Origin: DATLHO01 sp035539855
GTDB taxonomy: Bacteria; Bacteroidota; Ignavibacteria; OLB7
Direction: 5' to 3'
Assembly: GCA_035539855.1 (NCBI GenBank)
Contig: DATLHO010000022.1
Coordinates: 1-6,779 of the forward strand
Length of the DNA: 6,779 nucleotides
Shown: positions 5,648-6,779 of the stretch, piece after piece
Position numbering within the stretch: the first letter of the stretch is position 1
How the letters are laid out: every line of letters begins with the position of its first letter
Position numbers and translations under genes: made by a program
Notes under the pieces: model-generated
Seen by the model: only the letters and a program-made list of their open reading frames with translations
The model's database searches: none
What the model was told of the DNA's origin: nothing

Positions 5648-6709
5648 TCAGCGTACGAGGACGATCCGGTCGCTCCAGCTCCACGCGCCCGACGTAAGGG
5701 CGACGGTGTAGACGCCTGCCGGGAGTCCGAGCGTCGCAAGGTCGACGCTCACGGCGCCGGAGGCCGTCGACGACTCGATCGGCTCGAGCTCGGCGACGAC
5801 CGCGCCCGCGGCATCGACGACGGAGACCTCGAGGCGTCCCGGACGGCCGAGCGTGTAGTCGATGCGGGCCGTGCCGGTCGTCGGGTTCGGGGCGGCCGCG
5901 CGCGCGGCGTAGCCGGCGAGCTCGGCGGCGTCGACCGAGGAGACAGGGCGCGGCGAGTATCCGGCCTGCATCACCGCCTTGTCGAAGTCATCCTGAACGA
6001 ACGCGACCGCGTACATCTGGTTCGTCTGCCACGCTGCGTCGAACGCGTAGGTGTAGGTGAATGTCCGCACCTCGTTCGCCGACATCTCGATCGCCTCGCC
6101 ATCGGTCGTGCCGAGGAACTTGCGCATGATGTCGGGCACCTCGACCTCGCCGTTGTACGGGCTGCTCGCGAACAGCGGATCGTGCACGAGCGCCTCGACC
6201 GCGACGACGCGCAGGCGGTTGCCCGAGCCGACGCCGTCGGGTCCGGCGGTGACCGTCACGGTCACAGTCGCCTGGTTGCCCTCGATCGCCTGGTGCGTCA
6301 CGTCGATGCGAATCGGCGACTCGATCTCCATCTGCGCGGTGACCCGCGACTCGACCTCGGTCCGATTGGTCGCCGGCGGCTCCGTCGTGCCGTCGACACG
6401 AATCACCGGCATGCCCACCCAACCGTAGTACGTCTTGCGCGCGTCGTTCTCGACCCTGTTCGCCTCATAGAAGCGATCCTTCGGATTCGGAATGAAGTTC
6501 GTGTGGTAGCGTACCGACACCGTGCGACCGGGGTAGGTCGCCATGATCGCGTTGAGATTCTGACCGGCGCGCGCGCACGGTCCGCACGTGACGCTCGTGT
6601 ACTCTTCGAGCAGCACGATACGCTGGTACTGCGCGCTCGCTGCAGAGGACATCACGAGAAGGGCCGCGCCGGCGACGGCGAAGCGGATGGCGGTAGCGGA
6701 TATCTTCAT
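5648..6709 (-). CDS. Secreted Omp28-like thioredoxin-fold protein with T9SS C-terminal sorting domain
   Basis: This is a 353-aa exported protein. Residues 1-26 are a typical signal peptide (basic MKISATAIRF, then a hydrophobic core, with a cut after ASA before QYQ). A thioredoxin-like domain follows: EEYTSVTCGPCARAG carries the CGPC redox pair (Cys42, Cys45), and GMPVIRVDG (99-107) supplies the cis-proline loop. This matches the Omp28-related family of Bacteroidota. A beta-rich middle spans about 130-250. The last ~80 residues form a Por/type IX sorting domain: the PNPTTGTARIDYTL strand at 274-287 and GLPAGVYTVALTSG at 328-341, ending in RIVLVR. It is inferred to cross the outer membrane by T9SS and to sit at or beyond the surface. 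Its redox substrate is unknown. The start at 6709 gives a complete signal peptide; a longer TTG start at 6769 would bury it. It converges on nth and shares its terminator. Confidence 0.88.
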   Translation of the reverse strand: MKISATAIRFAVAGAALLVMSSAASAQYQRIVLLEEYTSVTCGPCARAGQNLNAIMATYPGRTVSVRYHTNFIPNPKDRFYEANRVENDARKTYYGWVGMPVIRVDGTTEPPATNRTEVESRVTAQMEIESPIRIDVTHQAIEGNQATVTVTVTAGPDGVGSGNRLRVVAVEALVHDPLFASSPYNGEVEVPDIMRKFLGTTDGEAIEMSANEVRTFTYTYAFDAAWQTNQMYAVAFVQDDFDKAVMQAGYSPRPVSSVDAAELAGYAARAAAPNPTTGTARIDYTLGRPGRLEVSVVDAAGAVVAELEPIESSTASGAVSVDLATLGLPAGVYTVALTSGAWSWSDRIVLVR

Positions 6710-6743
6710 TGCCTTCGGAAGAAAGTGGTCGAGGTCGAAGCCT

Positions 6744-6770
6744 GAAGATACAAGCCCCCACCAAAGCAAA
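6744..6770 (-). promoter_or_regulatory. Possible promoter of the Omp28 gene
   Basis: On the minus strand TTTG (6770-6767) is followed after 16 nt by TATCTTC (6750-6744), 34 bp before the start codon. The pair resembles the Bacteroidota TTTG / TAnnTTTG promoter, although the spacing is shorter than the usual ~19 nt. The expected leader is about 28 nt. Confidence 0.4.
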
Positions 6771-6779
6771 CGAGCCTAC

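Noticed and set aside
5510..6745. 411-aa plus-strand open frame opposite the Omp28 gene
   Set aside because: It is an Arg/Asp-rich shadow frame that crosses the terminator. The minus strand has a signal peptide, CxxC motif and sorting domain.

Overview
This GC-rich bacterial window holds four complete genes and one gene fragment. The best taxonomic clue is a secreted Omp28-like thioredoxin-fold protein that ends in a type IX secretion (Por) sorting domain. That points to the Bacteroidota/Chlorobiota/FCB side of the tree, in a high-GC lineage such as a Rhodothermia-, Kapabacteria- or Gemmatimonadota-like organism. Promoter-like TAnnTT boxes ahead of four genes, and the lack of a Shine-Dalgarno at most starts, fit that reading. 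The exact phylum cannot be fixed from the sequence alone.

Layout: (1) 1-144, plus strand, is the last 47 codons of a MalT-type LuxR regulator entering from outside the window. (2) 221-1549, minus strand, is a radical SAM enzyme of unrecognised subfamily whose last ~35 residues are encoded by a 15-bp tandem repeat. (3) 1550-1872 is a gene-free gap with a second 15-bp array, a perfect 12-bp-stem GC hairpin and a short direct repeat. (4) 1873-4620, minus strand, is a complete 915-aa MalT-type LuxR ATPase regulator. (5) 4621-4768 is a divergent intergenic region with an 18-bp palindrome. (6) 4769-5464, plus strand, is endonuclease III (nth). (7) 5465-5647 is a convergent gap with a strong bidirectional terminator hairpin. 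(8) 5648-6709, minus strand, is the Omp28/T9SS protein.

The most unusual structure is a ~330-bp inverted repeat (1-326 against 1674-2016) flanking the radical SAM gene. Each arm carries the same luxR 3' end, the same stop, the same hairpin and a 15-bp repeat array. The two luxR ends encode identical protein but differ by two silent changes, while the noncoding part has drifted further. This looks like a real second regulator copy, or a partial duplication, facing the first across the radical SAM gene, rather than a simple fold-back artefact. The left array also forms the 3' coding end of the radical SAM gene, giving it a (GTAAQ)n tail.

Functionally, the LuxR ATPase and the radical SAM gene lie in tandem on one strand and may be linked (inference). 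nth (base-excision repair) and the Omp28 protein (secreted or surface, thioredoxin-like) look like independent transcription units.
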